Assembly: GCF_008635795.1 (NCBI RefSeq) | Contig: NZ_VWRQ01000037.1 | Span: 1-34,477 of the forward strand | Length of the DNA stretch: 34,477 bases | DNA from: Paenibacillus tepidiphilus | GTDB lineage: Bacteria; Bacillota; Bacilli; Paenibacillales; Paenibacillaceae | Direction: 5' to 3' | Part shown: piece after piece, positions 17,559-26,579 of the stretch | Position numbering within the stretch: the stretch's first letter is position 1 | Layout: the number at the start of each line of letters is the position of its first letter | Program-made: the position numbers and the translations under genes | The notes under the pieces: generated by a model | What the model saw: only the letters and a program-made list of their open reading frames with translations | Databases searched by the model: none | Told to the model about the DNA's origin: nothing

Positions 17559-17660
17559 GATAGCGTTGAATGGATGATCCCGTTCACCACTTCCTGGGGC
17601 AGCGGATGAGATAACGACGGTGCGAGCAATAAAAGGAGCAGACTACTCTCCTTAAAATGG

Positions 17661-17712
17661 AAACAGCGACAGCATAGGACGAGAAAAAAGTCCTGTACTG
17701 TCGCTGTTTTGG
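17661..17712 (+). terminator. Rho-independent terminator after the GH35-like gene
   Basis: AAACAGCGACAG (17661-17672) pairs with CTGTCGCTGTTT (17698-17709), with an inner AGGAC/GTCCT stem and an A-rich loop, followed by a T-run. It lies between convergent genes and may also act weakly on the minus strand for the LRR gene. Confidence 0.75.
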
Positions 17713-17747
17713 TTGAGCTAATATTCCCCGCCAGCTTAAGCGGGCTG

Positions 17748-18833
17748 CTATTTATTTTCGAATATGAGTACGGTTCTAGGATTGGTCATGTATTCTACGG
17801 AGGATCCCAAAACATCGGATACAAAACGCACCGGGACAAAGGTAGTGTTCTTCTTCAATAACACCGGTGCATCGATGGCAACCGTTTCTCCATTAACATT
17901 GGCGTTCTTCTCGTTCACTTTAAAGCGGATCGTCGTGCTTCCTTTGCGGATCGTTACCTCTTTGCTGCTCTGGTTCCAGCTTACCTCCGAACCCAGCCAC
18001 TTGGACACAAACCGGACTGGCACATAGGTACGGCTCGATGAAATAAACGGTGCGTCGCTCAGTTTGATGGCACTATCCCAGACATAGGCAGTGGTGCTGC
18101 CGACCACTAACCGCTGGACCTTCAGTTGAGTAAGGTGACTTCCTTCCCCGTTAAGCGTTCTGAGAAGCTGATAGTTCTTGCTGGTACTCCTCAAATCCAA
18201 ATAGTTGTAGTCCAGTTGCAGCGTGTATATCAGTGCTCCTGTGTCATAATAGCTCTCGAACTTGAATTTGCTGATGGGCTCCAGATTCCATACCCGATTA
18301 TCATTGAGGTCCAGGTAGGAGAGGTACTTGAGGGATCTCAAAGGCTCAAGATCGTAAACCAGATTGTATCGGAGATCCAAGCTGCTTAGGCTCGTCAGCT
18401 TTTTTAATGGAGCAAGGTCTTTGATCTGATTAGCTTTCGCCTCAAGAGATATCAGACGGGTCATCCCTTCAAGTCCGCGAAGATCCGATATCTGATTGTC
18501 TCCAATGTCAAGAAACTTCATGTTAGCCAGTGGTTTAAGCGGTCCAATATCTTCAATCTCATTGCCGGACACATCAAGCTCCGTAATATTCGAAGCATAT
18601 TCCAAGCCCTGCAGACTTTTAATTCCCCGGTCTGAAAGCTTCACAACCGTTAATGATTTCATATCACTCTGGGTGACAGGTTCATGATCACTCTTGTGCA
18701 GGGTTTGCCGGATGGCCTGCTCCAGCTGATCGTCCTGAAAGCTTACTTCCAAGGACGGCTCCATCGATGCCAGCCCGGGCAAGCTGAAGATCATAGCGGT
18801 GACCAACAATACCCCCGATAAAAATTTTCTCAT
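17748..18833 (-). CDS. Secreted leucine-rich repeat protein with C-terminal stalk (copper amine oxidase N-like) domain
   Basis: The 361-aa protein has an N-terminal signal peptide (KFLSGVLLVTAMIFSLPGLA, residues 3-22) without a lipobox. About six internalin-type leucine-rich repeats of 22 residues lie at about 65-190 (units like LDVSGNEIEDIGPLKPL). A C-terminal copper_amine_oxidN1-type stalk domain (about 245-360) contains two copies of the TYVPVRFVS/TFVPVRFVS motif. That domain is common in Paenibacillus exported proteins and does not imply oxidase activity. The role is unknown; cell-surface protein binding is plausible. Its ribosome binding site (GAGGG, about 11 nt upstream) is weak. No partner gene is adjacent. 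Confidence 0.85.
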   Translation of the reverse strand: MRKFLSGVLLVTAMIFSLPGLASMEPSLEVSFQDDQLEQAIRQTLHKSDHEPVTQSDMKSLTVVKLSDRGIKSLQGLEYASNITELDVSGNEIEDIGPLKPLANMKFLDIGDNQISDLRGLEGMTRLISLEAKANQIKDLAPLKKLTSLSSLDLRYNLVYDLEPLRSLKYLSYLDLNDNRVWNLEPISKFKFESYYDTGALIYTLQLDYNYLDLRSTSKNYQLLRTLNGEGSHLTQLKVQRLVVGSTTAYVWDSAIKLSDAPFISSSRTYVPVRFVSKWLGSEVSWNQSSKEVTIRKGSTTIRFKVNEKNANVNGETVAIDAPVLLKKNTTFVPVRFVSDVLGSSVEYMTNPRTVLIFENK

Positions 18834-18982
18834 TACATCTCAGCCCTCTCTTCTTGGTGTCCATAATAGTATACTTCAGTTCATGGCTACGGGGAATTAA
18901 CCGCATGGATGTGTTTATCGATCATAAATCTGTCTTGAATGAAGTGAAGGGCCCCAACCGTATCAAATAAGCCGCAGTAAAC

Positions 18983-19030
18983 GAAAAACACCGGGCAGCG
19001 AACCTCCAATGAAGAGGAATCGTTGCCTGG
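18983..19030 (-). terminator. Possible terminator for the HD-GYP transcript
   Basis: CCGGGCAGCGA (18991-19001) and TCGTTGCCTGG (19020-19030) form a long hairpin with inner CCTC/GAGG. A T-run follows on the minus strand (18988-18984). The stem pairs better on the plus strand, where two positions are G-U, so orientation is uncertain. Confidence 0.35.
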
Positions 19031-19064
19031 CTTATTCTGCTTTGCTGCTTAGATCACTTACCAA

Positions 19065-19248
19065 TAGTTGGATTTTTGCACACTAATTTTGCCTGTTTTA
19101 TGGATTTTAGAAATCTAATTCGATTATCGCCACATAATTTGGACGTTATGGGTGAGATCATGCTTTTTCGCCCCTATTAAGTAACTGTTATCTAACTAGA
19201 CTGCTGATAAACACAATAAAGCTACAATTAAGTGGCGATTTTCCAACT
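19065..19248. repeat. ~184-bp element with four copies of a ~22-bp motif (++--), copy 2
   Basis: Motifs lie on plus at 19065-19087 and 19115-19138, and on minus at 19175-19199 (degenerate) and 19228-19248. Spacings (50, 84 and 49 bp) match those of the element at 89-276 (51, 85 and 51 bp). The best-conserved part is TCGATTATCGCCAC, shared with 145-158. The element fills much of the gap between the LRR gene and the TetR remnant. No gene is seen in 18834-19381. Confidence 0.65.
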
Positions 19249-19381
19249 GCGGTGTGCGAACAGGGTCTGCTTTCTTTCATCATAACTAAAATAGAGCCGG
19301 CTGCCGGGGAATGCTACAGCAAATATCGGCAGTCACCCGGAATTTGTCGGACCGGGGGCAACCGGAAGTCGGTATGTTTTA

Positions 19382-19696
19382 TTGCTGCACTGTTAATTGA
19401 TTCGTCATCAAGTATTTGACCGGGAACATTTCTCTCAAGAGCTAGTCCTGCATAATCAGTATTCTGCCGTTGACCGGGTTGAAGATTTCCCGGCGGATGC
19501 CTTCCTCATAGAATGACAATACCTGCTGTTCCCGCTGCCGCATCGCCTCGCTTAACCGGTCATGCGACTCCGGGAACCCCGTCACCAAGTCATTGACGAA
19601 CCTGAAACTAAGCGCCAACAAGGCAGTTCCACCATCATGTTCATGAATCAAAGCCAGGGCAAGGCCGCCCTGTAAATCCGCTTCATCCCATGATCT
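19382..19696 (-). pseudogene. TetR-family regulator C-terminal fragment (degraded)
   Basis: The minus-strand frame reads through ALLALSFRFVNDLV, YEEGIRREIFNPVNGRILIMQD, then an in-frame TAG (19444-19442). It continues in the same frame as LLREMFPVKYLMTNQLTVQQ to a TAA at 19381-19379. The segment looks like the ligand-binding C-terminal domain of a TetR/AcrR regulator, where the stop replaces a Gln-like codon. The N-terminal helix-turn-helix is missing; the frame is closed upstream by a TAG just inside the HD-GYP gene. The 69-aa open part could only start at TTG 19651. This is a truncated gene with at least one nonsense mutation. Confidence 0.6.
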
Positions 19697-20723
19697 GTTC
19701 TATATGAACGTTATGTATTTTCTGAAGATCAATAAACTCCTGATCATCCAGTACAACGAGCGGCCGGGAGGGGTAATTGACGTTGGTCAGCAGGATCTTT
19801 CCTTTTCGCTGATTGGACAAAAGCACCTCGCAGCCGATCTGTCTGGAGAGCAGCATGTCGAGCAGGGTCAGCCCGATGACGGAGTCGAACCGGTTCAGGA
19901 TAATCTGCTTATGGATTTCCTCAATAACTTCAAAAGAAGGAACGGCGGACCGGTAAGGACGTTCAGAAATCAGGGCTACGTATACATCGGCCAATGCGAC
20001 GATTTTGCTTAATTTATCGATCTGGTCTCCCTTTAAGCCGTGCGGATATCCGCTGCCGTCCTCCCGTTCATGATGCTGGAGGGCTACCAGTGCCACCCGG
20101 GGATCTGCCTCTGATTGCTGCAGGAGCTCATATCCGAAATGGGTATGCTGCTTCATGATCGCATATTCCTGGGAATCCAGACGCCCGCTCTTACTGAGGA
20201 TGGAGGAGGGGAGCTTCACCATGCCGATATCATAGAGCGTGGCTGCTGTCGTCAGCAGGGTCTGCTCATGCTTGCTCAACCCGAGCCGCTGGCCTAGCGA
20301 TGTCGCGACAACGGCAACGCCGATGCAGTGCTGATGCCGGTAATCGCCTTTATCCTTCAGTGCGGAGAACACCTGAAACAAATTGTATCTTTTTGCGGTT
20401 TCTTCTATGTAAGGCAGCACTTTGTCTTCGACTTCTGCGATGGGGACAATTCCGCTATGCTGCACGAAGCTGTTAATGTCGTTCAGGTATTTCTCGGCCT
20501 GCTTTACACGGGGATGGAGCGGCTGCGGAGCAAGGTCGGGAGCTTCGGAGCTGTCGATATCGACAGCCTGGACCTCGTCTGTACGGATTTTGAAGTTAGC
20601 CAGCTTCATAATGTGGCTCTCCAGCAGGAGGGTCTCTTTGGCGATCAATAAAACACCGGTGGTGTCATAAATGTTATTCAGTAAACGTTTTCCGATCAAT
20701 GACCGGTAATCGTCAGCCAGCAT
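19683..20723 (-). CDS. HD-GYP domain protein with altered HD dyad (possible c-di-GMP phosphodiesterase)
   Basis: The protein is 346 aa from ATG 20723 (GGGGAGG is 11 nt upstream; the open TTG at 20732 is too close to it). The N-terminal ~125 residues have no recognised catalytic motif. The HD-GYP domain covers about 127-300, with HQHCIGVA, LQHHEREDGSGYPHGLKGDQI and a late ALADVYVALISERPYR helix. HD-GYP enzymes hydrolyse cyclic di-GMP using a metal centre. Here the HD dyad is YDIG: Tyr replaces the metal-binding His at about residue 164 (167 counted from the TTG). The other His residues are present. The protein may be inactive, altered in metal use, or a c-di-GMP sensor. The flanking gene is a TetR remnant. 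Confidence 0.85.
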   Translation of the reverse strand: MLADDYRSLIGKRLLNNIYDTTGVLLIAKETLLLESHIMKLANFKIRTDEVQAVDIDSSEAPDLAPQPLHPRVKQAEKYLNDINSFVQHSGIVPIAEVEDKVLPYIEETAKRYNLFQVFSALKDKGDYRHQHCIGVAVVATSLGQRLGLSKHEQTLLTTAATLYDIGMVKLPSSILSKSGRLDSQEYAIMKQHTHFGYELLQQSEADPRVALVALQHHEREDGSGYPHGLKGDQIDKLSKIVALADVYVALISERPYRSAVPSFEVIEEIHKQIILNRFDSVIGLTLLDMLLSRQIGCEVLLSNQRKGKILLTNVNYPSRPLVVLDDQEFIDLQKIHNVHIEQIMG

Positions 20724-21016
20724 CTTAAGCAATACCTCCCCTAAATATCATTGGTAAGTTCCCAGGAGAATCATTATGGACCTGCGGGTGCCCTGACTGG
20801 TTAGTTATAAATCTATAACGGCAAGAATTACATCCTGAATTAGCCGGACCATAAAAGTTGATTCTTAAGCATTAACCCCATGGCTCCATGCGCAATCGTT
20901 GCGAAAGCCGGCAAATTTGTCTGTTGGCCTTTCAGCACTAGTGTTCGGAAGCCAATAAGCCTATCGAATGCATAAATTGCCCAGCTACGGCAAATACCAA
21001 CAGAAGGAGGTGCCGC

Positions 21017-22534
21017 ATGACACAGCAATCGACAGCCAGTAAGCAAGAGCATCAGAAAACAGAAAGACTTCACCCGCAGCTTGCGCTGAATGTCGAGCGG
21101 ATGCAGCGCGAGTTCCTGAACTGTTCAGATATTATGTTCCGCAAGTGCAGCGTCGGCGGAATGGACCGGGCGGTGCTGATTTATGTAGACGGGATGTGCG
21201 ATGTCCAGGCTGTAGATGAATTTGTGCTGCGGCCGCTGCTGAAGCATTTCAGCCGAAGCTTGCCCAAGGCTGAAGGTGACGAAGAGGAGCTTAGAGAGAG
21301 CTTTATTCCGACGCTGAAAATCCGGCCCGTGGCAGAAACACAGGAGGTCATTAAAGCGGTTCTGCGCGGTGAAACGGCAGTCTTCACGGAGGGCAACGCC
21401 TTTGCGCTGCTGGCTGATCTGGTCAAAATGGAGCAGCGTTCGATTGAGGAGGCTACCTCGGAGAAGGTCGTCCGCGGTCCGCGGGATGCGTTCATGGAAT
21501 CGCTGTCGACCAATACCTCCCTGCTGCGGCGGCGTATCCGTTCCTCCAGCTTGAAGCTGGAGAGTATGACACTGGGCAGCTTGACCGAAACGGATATCGT
21601 TATCGGCTACATGGAAGGTATCGCCAAGGATAGTCTGGTCGATGAGGTAAAGGCCCGTCTGCAAAAAATCAAGCTCGACGGGATCATTCATTCCAGCAAT
21701 ATCGAGGAGTATATTGAGGACAATACCTTCTCACCTTTTCCGCAAATTCAGAATACCGAGCGGCCAGACGTAGCAGTCTCCAGTCTGCTTGAAGGCAAGG
21801 TCATTATTATTACAAGCAATACACCGTTTGTACTGATTGTTCCGATGACCTATTGGTCCGGCCTGCAGGCGGTAGATGATTATACTGACAGATTTATGTA
21901 CGCGACCTTTGTGCGCTGGATCCGGTATACCTTTGTGCATATTTCACTTTTGCTGCCCTCGCTCTATGTGGCCTTGACCACTTATCATTTGCAGGTGATC
22001 CCGACGCCGCTGGTGGTCAGCATTGCTTCTGCCAGAGAAGGCGTTCCGCTGCCGGCCGTGATCGAGGCGCTAATTATGGAGTTTATCTTTGAAGGGCTGC
22101 GCGAGGCCGGAATCCGGCTGCCCCAGCAGGTGGGACCTGCGGTCAGCATTGCCGGAGCGCTCGTCATCGGACAGGCGGTTGTGGCTGCGGGCATCATCTC
22201 CACACCGATGGTCATTATCGTCTCCCTGACGGGAATCGCATCCTTTGCCTTCCCGCTGTATAACCTGGGAACAGCCTACCGGATGCTCCGTTTTCCGCTT
22301 TTGATCGTAGCCGGAGTTCTCGGCTTTTATGGAATTGTGTTATTCCTGATCCTGCTATCGGTGCATATGGTCACCTTGAAGCCCTTCGGCGTGCCTTATA
22401 TGGCGCCTTATGCGCCAATGTCACCTGGCAATCTGGGCGACGTGCTTGTGCGTGCGCCCAAATACAAAATGCGCAGGCTGATGCCTTGGCTGGCCAAGGG
22501 CAAGACGGAACGGTTCCCCAAACGCAGCAAATAA
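21017..22534 (+). CDS. Spore germination protein, GerA/GerKA family
   Basis: The 505-aa protein is the A subunit of a GerA-type nutrient germinant receptor in the spore inner membrane. A hydrophilic N-terminal domain (about 1-270) contains the family segment SSLLEGKVIIITSNTPFVLIVP, near 254-275. About five membrane helices follow (280-470), including RIPLPQQ-like RLPQQVGPAVSIAGALVIGQA. A C-terminal cytoplasmic tail is basic. The ATG has GGAGG about 6 nt upstream. Genes follow in the order A, C, B, as in gerK-like operons. The nutrient is unknown. Such operons are usually sigma-G dependent; I could not find a convincing promoter in 20733-21016, which holds no gene. Confidence 0.94.
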   Translation: MTQQSTASKQEHQKTERLHPQLALNVERMQREFLNCSDIMFRKCSVGGMDRAVLIYVDGMCDVQAVDEFVLRPLLKHFSRSLPKAEGDEEELRESFIPTLKIRPVAETQEVIKAVLRGETAVFTEGNAFALLADLVKMEQRSIEEATSEKVVRGPRDAFMESLSTNTSLLRRRIRSSSLKLESMTLGSLTETDIVIGYMEGIAKDSLVDEVKARLQKIKLDGIIHSSNIEEYIEDNTFSPFPQIQNTERPDVAVSSLLEGKVIIITSNTPFVLIVPMTYWSGLQAVDDYTDRFMYATFVRWIRYTFVHISLLLPSLYVALTTYHLQVIPTPLVVSIASAREGVPLPAVIEALIMEFIFEGLREAGIRLPQQVGPAVSIAGALVIGQAVVAAGIISTPMVIIVSLTGIASFAFPLYNLGTAYRMLRFPLLIVAGVLGFYGIVLFLILLSVHMVTLKPFGVPYMAPYAPMSPGNLGDVLVRAPKYKMRRLMPWLAKGKTERFPKRSK

Positions 22535-22562
22535 AGAACGGGCAGGAAAGGAACGTTGGCGC

Positions 22563-23822
22563 ATGTTCAGGAGAATGACATTCATATTCCTCGTCTTATC
22601 GCTGACCCTGACTGGATGCTGGGACCGTCAGGAGCTGAACGATCAGGCGATTGTACTGGGCTGGGGCATGGATCTGGTGGAGAAAGGAAAATACCTTGCA
22701 ACCGCCAACCTGGTGCTTCCGCTTGCTTCCGAATCGGGAGGGCAGCAGGGTGGAGAGCAGGGCGGCCGTTCCAGCTTCATGACAGAAAGCGCCTACGGCC
22801 GGAATAACCGGGATGCCGAGCAGAATATGCAGAGAAAGCTGTCACGGGTGCTTTTTCCCGGACACCGGCGGAATATCTTTATCGGGGAGAAGCTGGCAGA
22901 GCATGGAGTGTTCTCGATTATGGACGAGTACAGCCGAAGCCCGATGGTCCGCCCGCGGGCGAATATGTTTGTCGTCAAGGGCGGGACGGCCCAGGAGGTA
23001 ATGAGTCTTGCTTACCAGCTGGAGACCAATCCGGCCATCGCAATGCAGAAAATTCAGGAGAAAAGCGGGGCGCCGATCAGCCGCTCCCTGCTGGACTTCT
23101 ATATTATGACCAACGGGACCGGGTGCGGAATAATGCCTGCGATCACGATCTTGTCGCCGGAAGTGAAGACAGACAAAAAGAGTAAAAATGACAGCCCGCC
23201 GCAGACGACGCTCGGTTTATATGGGGCGGCTATATTTAACAGCGGGCTGAGGCTGGCCGGGTACCTCAACTATGATGAGTACTGGGTGAGACTGTGGCTT
23301 GCGGATAAGCTGGCCTTCAGGAATTTTACTGCGCTGGTCAATGCTGCGGATGCCGACCCATCCGGCGGGAATGCGGCCGATGCGGTATCGGGAGCAACCA
23401 AAGGCCAGACTGTAAGTGTCAATGTGGACTCTTTCCATAGACAAATCACACCTATGTTTCAAGGGGATCTGCCCAGGTTTCGGATCACGCTGGAGGGCAA
23501 AGGATATATCGAAGAGAACAACTCACCGCTGGATCTGTCCAAACCGGCAAATGTACAGAAGGTGGAGACCCGGATGAACCAATATGTAGAGCAGCAAGTG
23601 GAGCGGGTGGTTGCAAAAGTGCAGAAGGATTTCAAATGCGACATTCTGGAGCTGGGAGAAACCCTTCACCACCGCCATCCCTACCGCTGGAAGAAGCTTG
23701 CCGCCGATTGGGAGACGCTCTTTCCCGAAATCGAACTGGACATCGCAGTGAAGCTTGATATCACAGGAACAGGGACTACGTCAAAATCCCTGCTGCCCAC
23801 CAGAGACGGTGGTGAGAAGTAA
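22563..23822 (+). CDS. Spore germination lipoprotein, Ger(x)C family
   Basis: The 419-aa C subunit of the germinant receptor has a lipoprotein signal ending LTLTGC (Cys at about residue 19) followed by WDRQELND, the typical GerC start. The N-terminal domain (about 20-210) and C-terminal domain (about 225-395, with the YVEQQVERVVAKVQKDFKCDI helix) fit the family. A Gly/Gln-rich insertion near residues 58-70 is less conserved. It starts 28 bp after the A subunit and is followed directly by the B subunit. In characterised receptors the C subunit is anchored outside the inner membrane and is needed for function. Confidence 0.94.
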   Translation: MFRRMTFIFLVLSLTLTGCWDRQELNDQAIVLGWGMDLVEKGKYLATANLVLPLASESGGQQGGEQGGRSSFMTESAYGRNNRDAEQNMQRKLSRVLFPGHRRNIFIGEKLAEHGVFSIMDEYSRSPMVRPRANMFVVKGGTAQEVMSLAYQLETNPAIAMQKIQEKSGAPISRSLLDFYIMTNGTGCGIMPAITILSPEVKTDKKSKNDSPPQTTLGLYGAAIFNSGLRLAGYLNYDEYWVRLWLADKLAFRNFTALVNAADADPSGGNAADAVSGATKGQTVSVNVDSFHRQITPMFQGDLPRFRITLEGKGYIEENNSPLDLSKPANVQKVETRMNQYVEQQVERVVAKVQKDFKCDILELGETLHHRHPYRWKKLAADWETLFPEIELDIAVKLDITGTGTTSKSLLPTRDGGEK

Positions 23823-24923
23823 ATGAACATCAGCAACCGGCAGCTGTTCTGGATCTTTATGATGCTGGAGATCGGGATCAACCTGCTGATCTCGATGACG
23901 CCGACGATTCTGAGCGCCAAGCAGGATGCCTGGATTTCGTATATTATAGCCGGATTTATGGCGCTGCTCATCACCTATTCAGCGGCGAAGCTCAGCTCCC
24001 GTTATCCCCGGCAGACGCTAATCGAGTTCAGTGTGTCCATTCTGGGAAAATGGGCCGGCAAGCTCATTGTCATTCCGTTTCTGCTGCAATGGGTCTGGGT
24101 CATGAGCCTGATCCTGCGGGACGAGTATTTGTTCATCCGGCTAAGTGTACTATATAAGACCCCTGCCTGGGTCGTTATTGGAACAATGCTTGCAGTGGTG
24201 TTATACACTGTGCACCACGGGGGGATTGAGGCGATTGGCAGAGTCAGTGAGCTCTGGGGGCCGATTCTGATGATCATTCTTGCGCTCACCTTCGGTTTAA
24301 CCGTGAATAATCTGAACTGGAGTCTGCTGCTCCCCGTTTATGCGGATTCCGGTCTAGGACCGATTATGGAAGGTTCGCTGGCCCCGCTTTCGCTGCTCGG
24401 CGAAGTCACCCTGCTGATGATGCTGTTCCCGTTCGTGGAGCGTCCCGGAGCCGGAACACGCAAGGCGCTGCTGCTGGGAGTCGCGTTGTCCTCGTTCACC
24501 CTGCTGCTCGGCGTGCTGTGGGTAATGATGACCTTCGGCCCGGCGGTAGGCGGGCGGCTGCAATTCCCCTTTTTCGAGATGGTCAAGCTGGTCTACCTGA
24601 TGGAATTTATTCAGAACATGGACATTTTTGTCATGGCCGTCTGGCTGGTCTGCATCTTCGTCAAGCTGTCCATCTATATGTTCGCCGCCAGCTACGGCGT
24701 GGCCCAGTGGATCGGAAGAGCCGGCAGCTGGAAAAGGGTTCTTTGGGTCCTGGCCGCCGTCTCGTTCATCCTCACGATGGTGGTGATCACTTTGAATCCC
24801 CCGGCCGGACTGCTGCTGAAGGATGTATGGATCCGTTATGTGCTGCCGGTGAATTTGGTGGGGATTCCATTGTTGCTGCTGGTGGTTTCATATGTGAAAG
24901 AAAAAGTGAAAGGACAGACATAA
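23823..24923 (+). CDS. Spore germination permease, GerB (GerAB/GerKB) family
   Basis: The 366-aa integral membrane protein of the amino acid permease-like GerB family has about ten hydrophobic segments. The first is the family-typical start (ISNRQLFWIFMMLEIGINLL). It is the germinant-binding subunit in studied receptors. The ATG follows the GerC stop codon with no gap, so translation is probably coupled. It is followed by a strong terminator. The set of A, C and B subunits looks complete, without a D subunit. Confidence 0.93.
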   Translation: MNISNRQLFWIFMMLEIGINLLISMTPTILSAKQDAWISYIIAGFMALLITYSAAKLSSRYPRQTLIEFSVSILGKWAGKLIVIPFLLQWVWVMSLILRDEYLFIRLSVLYKTPAWVVIGTMLAVVLYTVHHGGIEAIGRVSELWGPILMIILALTFGLTVNNLNWSLLLPVYADSGLGPIMEGSLAPLSLLGEVTLLMMLFPFVERPGAGTRKALLLGVALSSFTLLLGVLWVMMTFGPAVGGRLQFPFFEMVKLVYLMEFIQNMDIFVMAVWLVCIFVKLSIYMFAASYGVAQWIGRAGSWKRVLWVLAAVSFILTMVVITLNPPAGLLLKDVWIRYVLPVNLVGIPLLLLVVSYVKEKVKGQT

Positions 24924-24929
24924 AGTTAA

Positions 24930-24971
24930 GACCGCATGGAGCTCATTGGAAATGAGCCCATGCGGTCTTTA
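24930..24971 (+). terminator. Rho-independent terminator of the germination operon
   Basis: GACCGCATGG and CCATGCGGTC form the outer stem, and GCTCATT/AATGAGC the inner stem, followed by TTTAT. It lies 7 bp after the GerB stop codon and before the convergent YesN gene. Confidence 0.85.
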
Positions 24972-25005
24972 TCATTTTACACCCAAGATTCTAGCCCATA
25001 TCAGG

Positions 25006-26553
25006 CTACACCTTGTCCAGCTTCCTGTACTCCTCCGGTGTATATCCGGTCAGCTTCTTGAACAGGCGGAAGAAGTATTTGGCATTGTCATAGCCGAGAG
25101 TCTTGGCAATCTTATAAATCTTCTCATCGCCTTCCCGCAGCAGCCTCTTCGCTCGCTCCATACGCAGTCTGTTGACATAATCGATCAGATTATCGCCAGT
25201 CTTCTCCTTGAACAGATGGCTCAGGTAGCTGGGGCTGATAAAGAACAGATTGGACAGATGCTCCAGTGAGATGGAAGAGCCGATATTCTTGTCGATATAC
25301 AGCTTTACATTGTCGATGATGCTCGGCGAGGTGTAGACAGATTGTTCTTTCAGCAGCTCGGCGGCCGAGGTGAGCACTGTATCAAAATAAGTGCGAATCT
25401 CCTCGGCATCAAATGAGATATTCAGCACGGCTTCTAGACTGGAAGAAGGCTGCTGTCCATTCTCTACAAGGAAGTATGCCGAGAGAAGGGCTTTGACTTC
25501 AGCAATAATGAGCCGGCAGTTCTCTTTGAGCTGCTGGACATTAGCGGCGGGCTGGCCCCGGTAGAAGTCGAAATAATTCTGCACCAGCTCACTGACTTTG
25601 CCGGAATTCCCCGACTCGATGAAGAACAGCAGGTCACGCTGACCTCCCCACATGTCGCCCGTCGCCGGATAGGAGCCCGGACGGTATTCATACAGCTGCC
25701 CCTGATCGGCGACGGCGCGGCAGTTCAAGGCTGCTGTCGCTTCTTCGCGCGCCTGGGGCAGCTCCGTCAAGACCGACTTGACGCTGCTCATGCCGATACA
25801 AATCTGCGGACCTGCTTCGGCGATGTAACTCCGGGCATCTTGCCCGGCCACTTCCAGCGTGTCTGCCAGGCTGAGCCCGGCATCGCACAGCCGCAGGGTG
25901 AAAGCCAGCTTCCGGCTTTGCGGGTGCGGCAGGAACAGCAGGTGGGACTTGGCAATCATGGGCTCCTGAACCAGAAATTCATCGGGGTTGTACAGGGCCA
26001 GCAGCACCATCCGGCAGTTGGCTGTTATCTCCCGGACTGGAGCAGAGCGAAACAACGGCGGTTTGTCAGTAGGGTAATTACCGATAATGTAATGGAGCAG
26101 CGCCTGCAGATCCCCCAGCACACTGAGCTGCTCTGCTTCCCAGGTGATATGCTGCGCCGCAGCTTTGGCCGATTGTTCACTCTCCAGTGTAGTGACCGCC
26201 TTGGCAATCGCTGCCCGGATTTCCTCTCTGTTGAACGGTTTCAGCAAATAGTGAACAGCCCGAGCAGAGATGGCTTCCTGCATATATTCGAAATCGGAGT
26301 GTCCGCTGATGACAATGATTTTTTTGTCCGGATAGTCGCTTTGCAGCCGTCTTAACAGCGACTTTCCATCCATGACCGGCATTCGCATATCCGTGAAGAT
26401 GATCTGCGGGTCCAACGCGCCTATCATCTCCAGGGCATCCTCGCCGTTGTCGGCTTCCCCGAGGAAGTCAAGCCGCTCGTCCACTGCTGTTATTTTCTTG
26501 AGCAATCCCTGCCGGATCAGCGGTTCATCGTCAACAATGATGAATGAGTACAT
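25006..26553 (-). CDS. YesN-type response regulator with AraC DNA-binding domain
   Basis: The 515-aa protein has a receiver domain (about 1-120) with D8, D9 and E10, phospho-acceptor Asp55 in FTDMRMPVMDG, and the Lys of LLKPFNREEI. The middle region is unassigned. The C-terminal AraC domain (about 410-512) shows SLEHLSNLFFISPSYLSHLFK and IAKTLGYDNAKYFFRLFK. AAGGAGG lies 10 nt before ATG 26553. It is cotranscribed behind the kinase gene (26-bp gap) and divergent from the importer it probably activates. It is a paralogue in kind, not a close copy, of the regulator at 13754. Confidence 0.93.
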   Translation of the reverse strand: MYSFIIVDDEPLIRQGLLKKITAVDERLDFLGEADNGEDALEMIGALDPQIIFTDMRMPVMDGKSLLRRLQSDYPDKKIIVISGHSDFEYMQEAISARAVHYLLKPFNREEIRAAIAKAVTTLESEQSAKAAAQHITWEAEQLSVLGDLQALLHYIIGNYPTDKPPLFRSAPVREITANCRMVLLALYNPDEFLVQEPMIAKSHLLFLPHPQSRKLAFTLRLCDAGLSLADTLEVAGQDARSYIAEAGPQICIGMSSVKSVLTELPQAREEATAALNCRAVADQGQLYEYRPGSYPATGDMWGGQRDLLFFIESGNSGKVSELVQNYFDFYRGQPAANVQQLKENCRLIIAEVKALLSAYFLVENGQQPSSSLEAVLNISFDAEEIRTYFDTVLTSAAELLKEQSVYTSPSIIDNVKLYIDKNIGSSISLEHLSNLFFISPSYLSHLFKEKTGDNLIDYVNRLRMERAKRLLREGDEKIYKIAKTLGYDNAKYFFRLFKKLTGYTPEEYRKLDKV

Positions 26554-26579
26554 GGCACTATTGCCTCCTTGTTGTTCGT

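Noticed and set aside
20940..21016. Sigma-G promoter for the germination operon
   Set aside because: A CATAAAT at 20971-20977 is only a partial -10 match and no proper -35 is found at the right distance.
20840..21073. 77-aa minus-strand frame overlapping the gerA start
   Set aside because: It covers the germination gene's ribosome binding site and start in antisense. No family was recognised, though a decayed gene in 20840-20960 cannot be fully excluded.
24518..24955. 145-aa plus-strand frame at the end of the GerB gene
   Set aside because: It overlaps the permease gene in another frame and runs into its terminator; the GerB frame has clear membrane segments.
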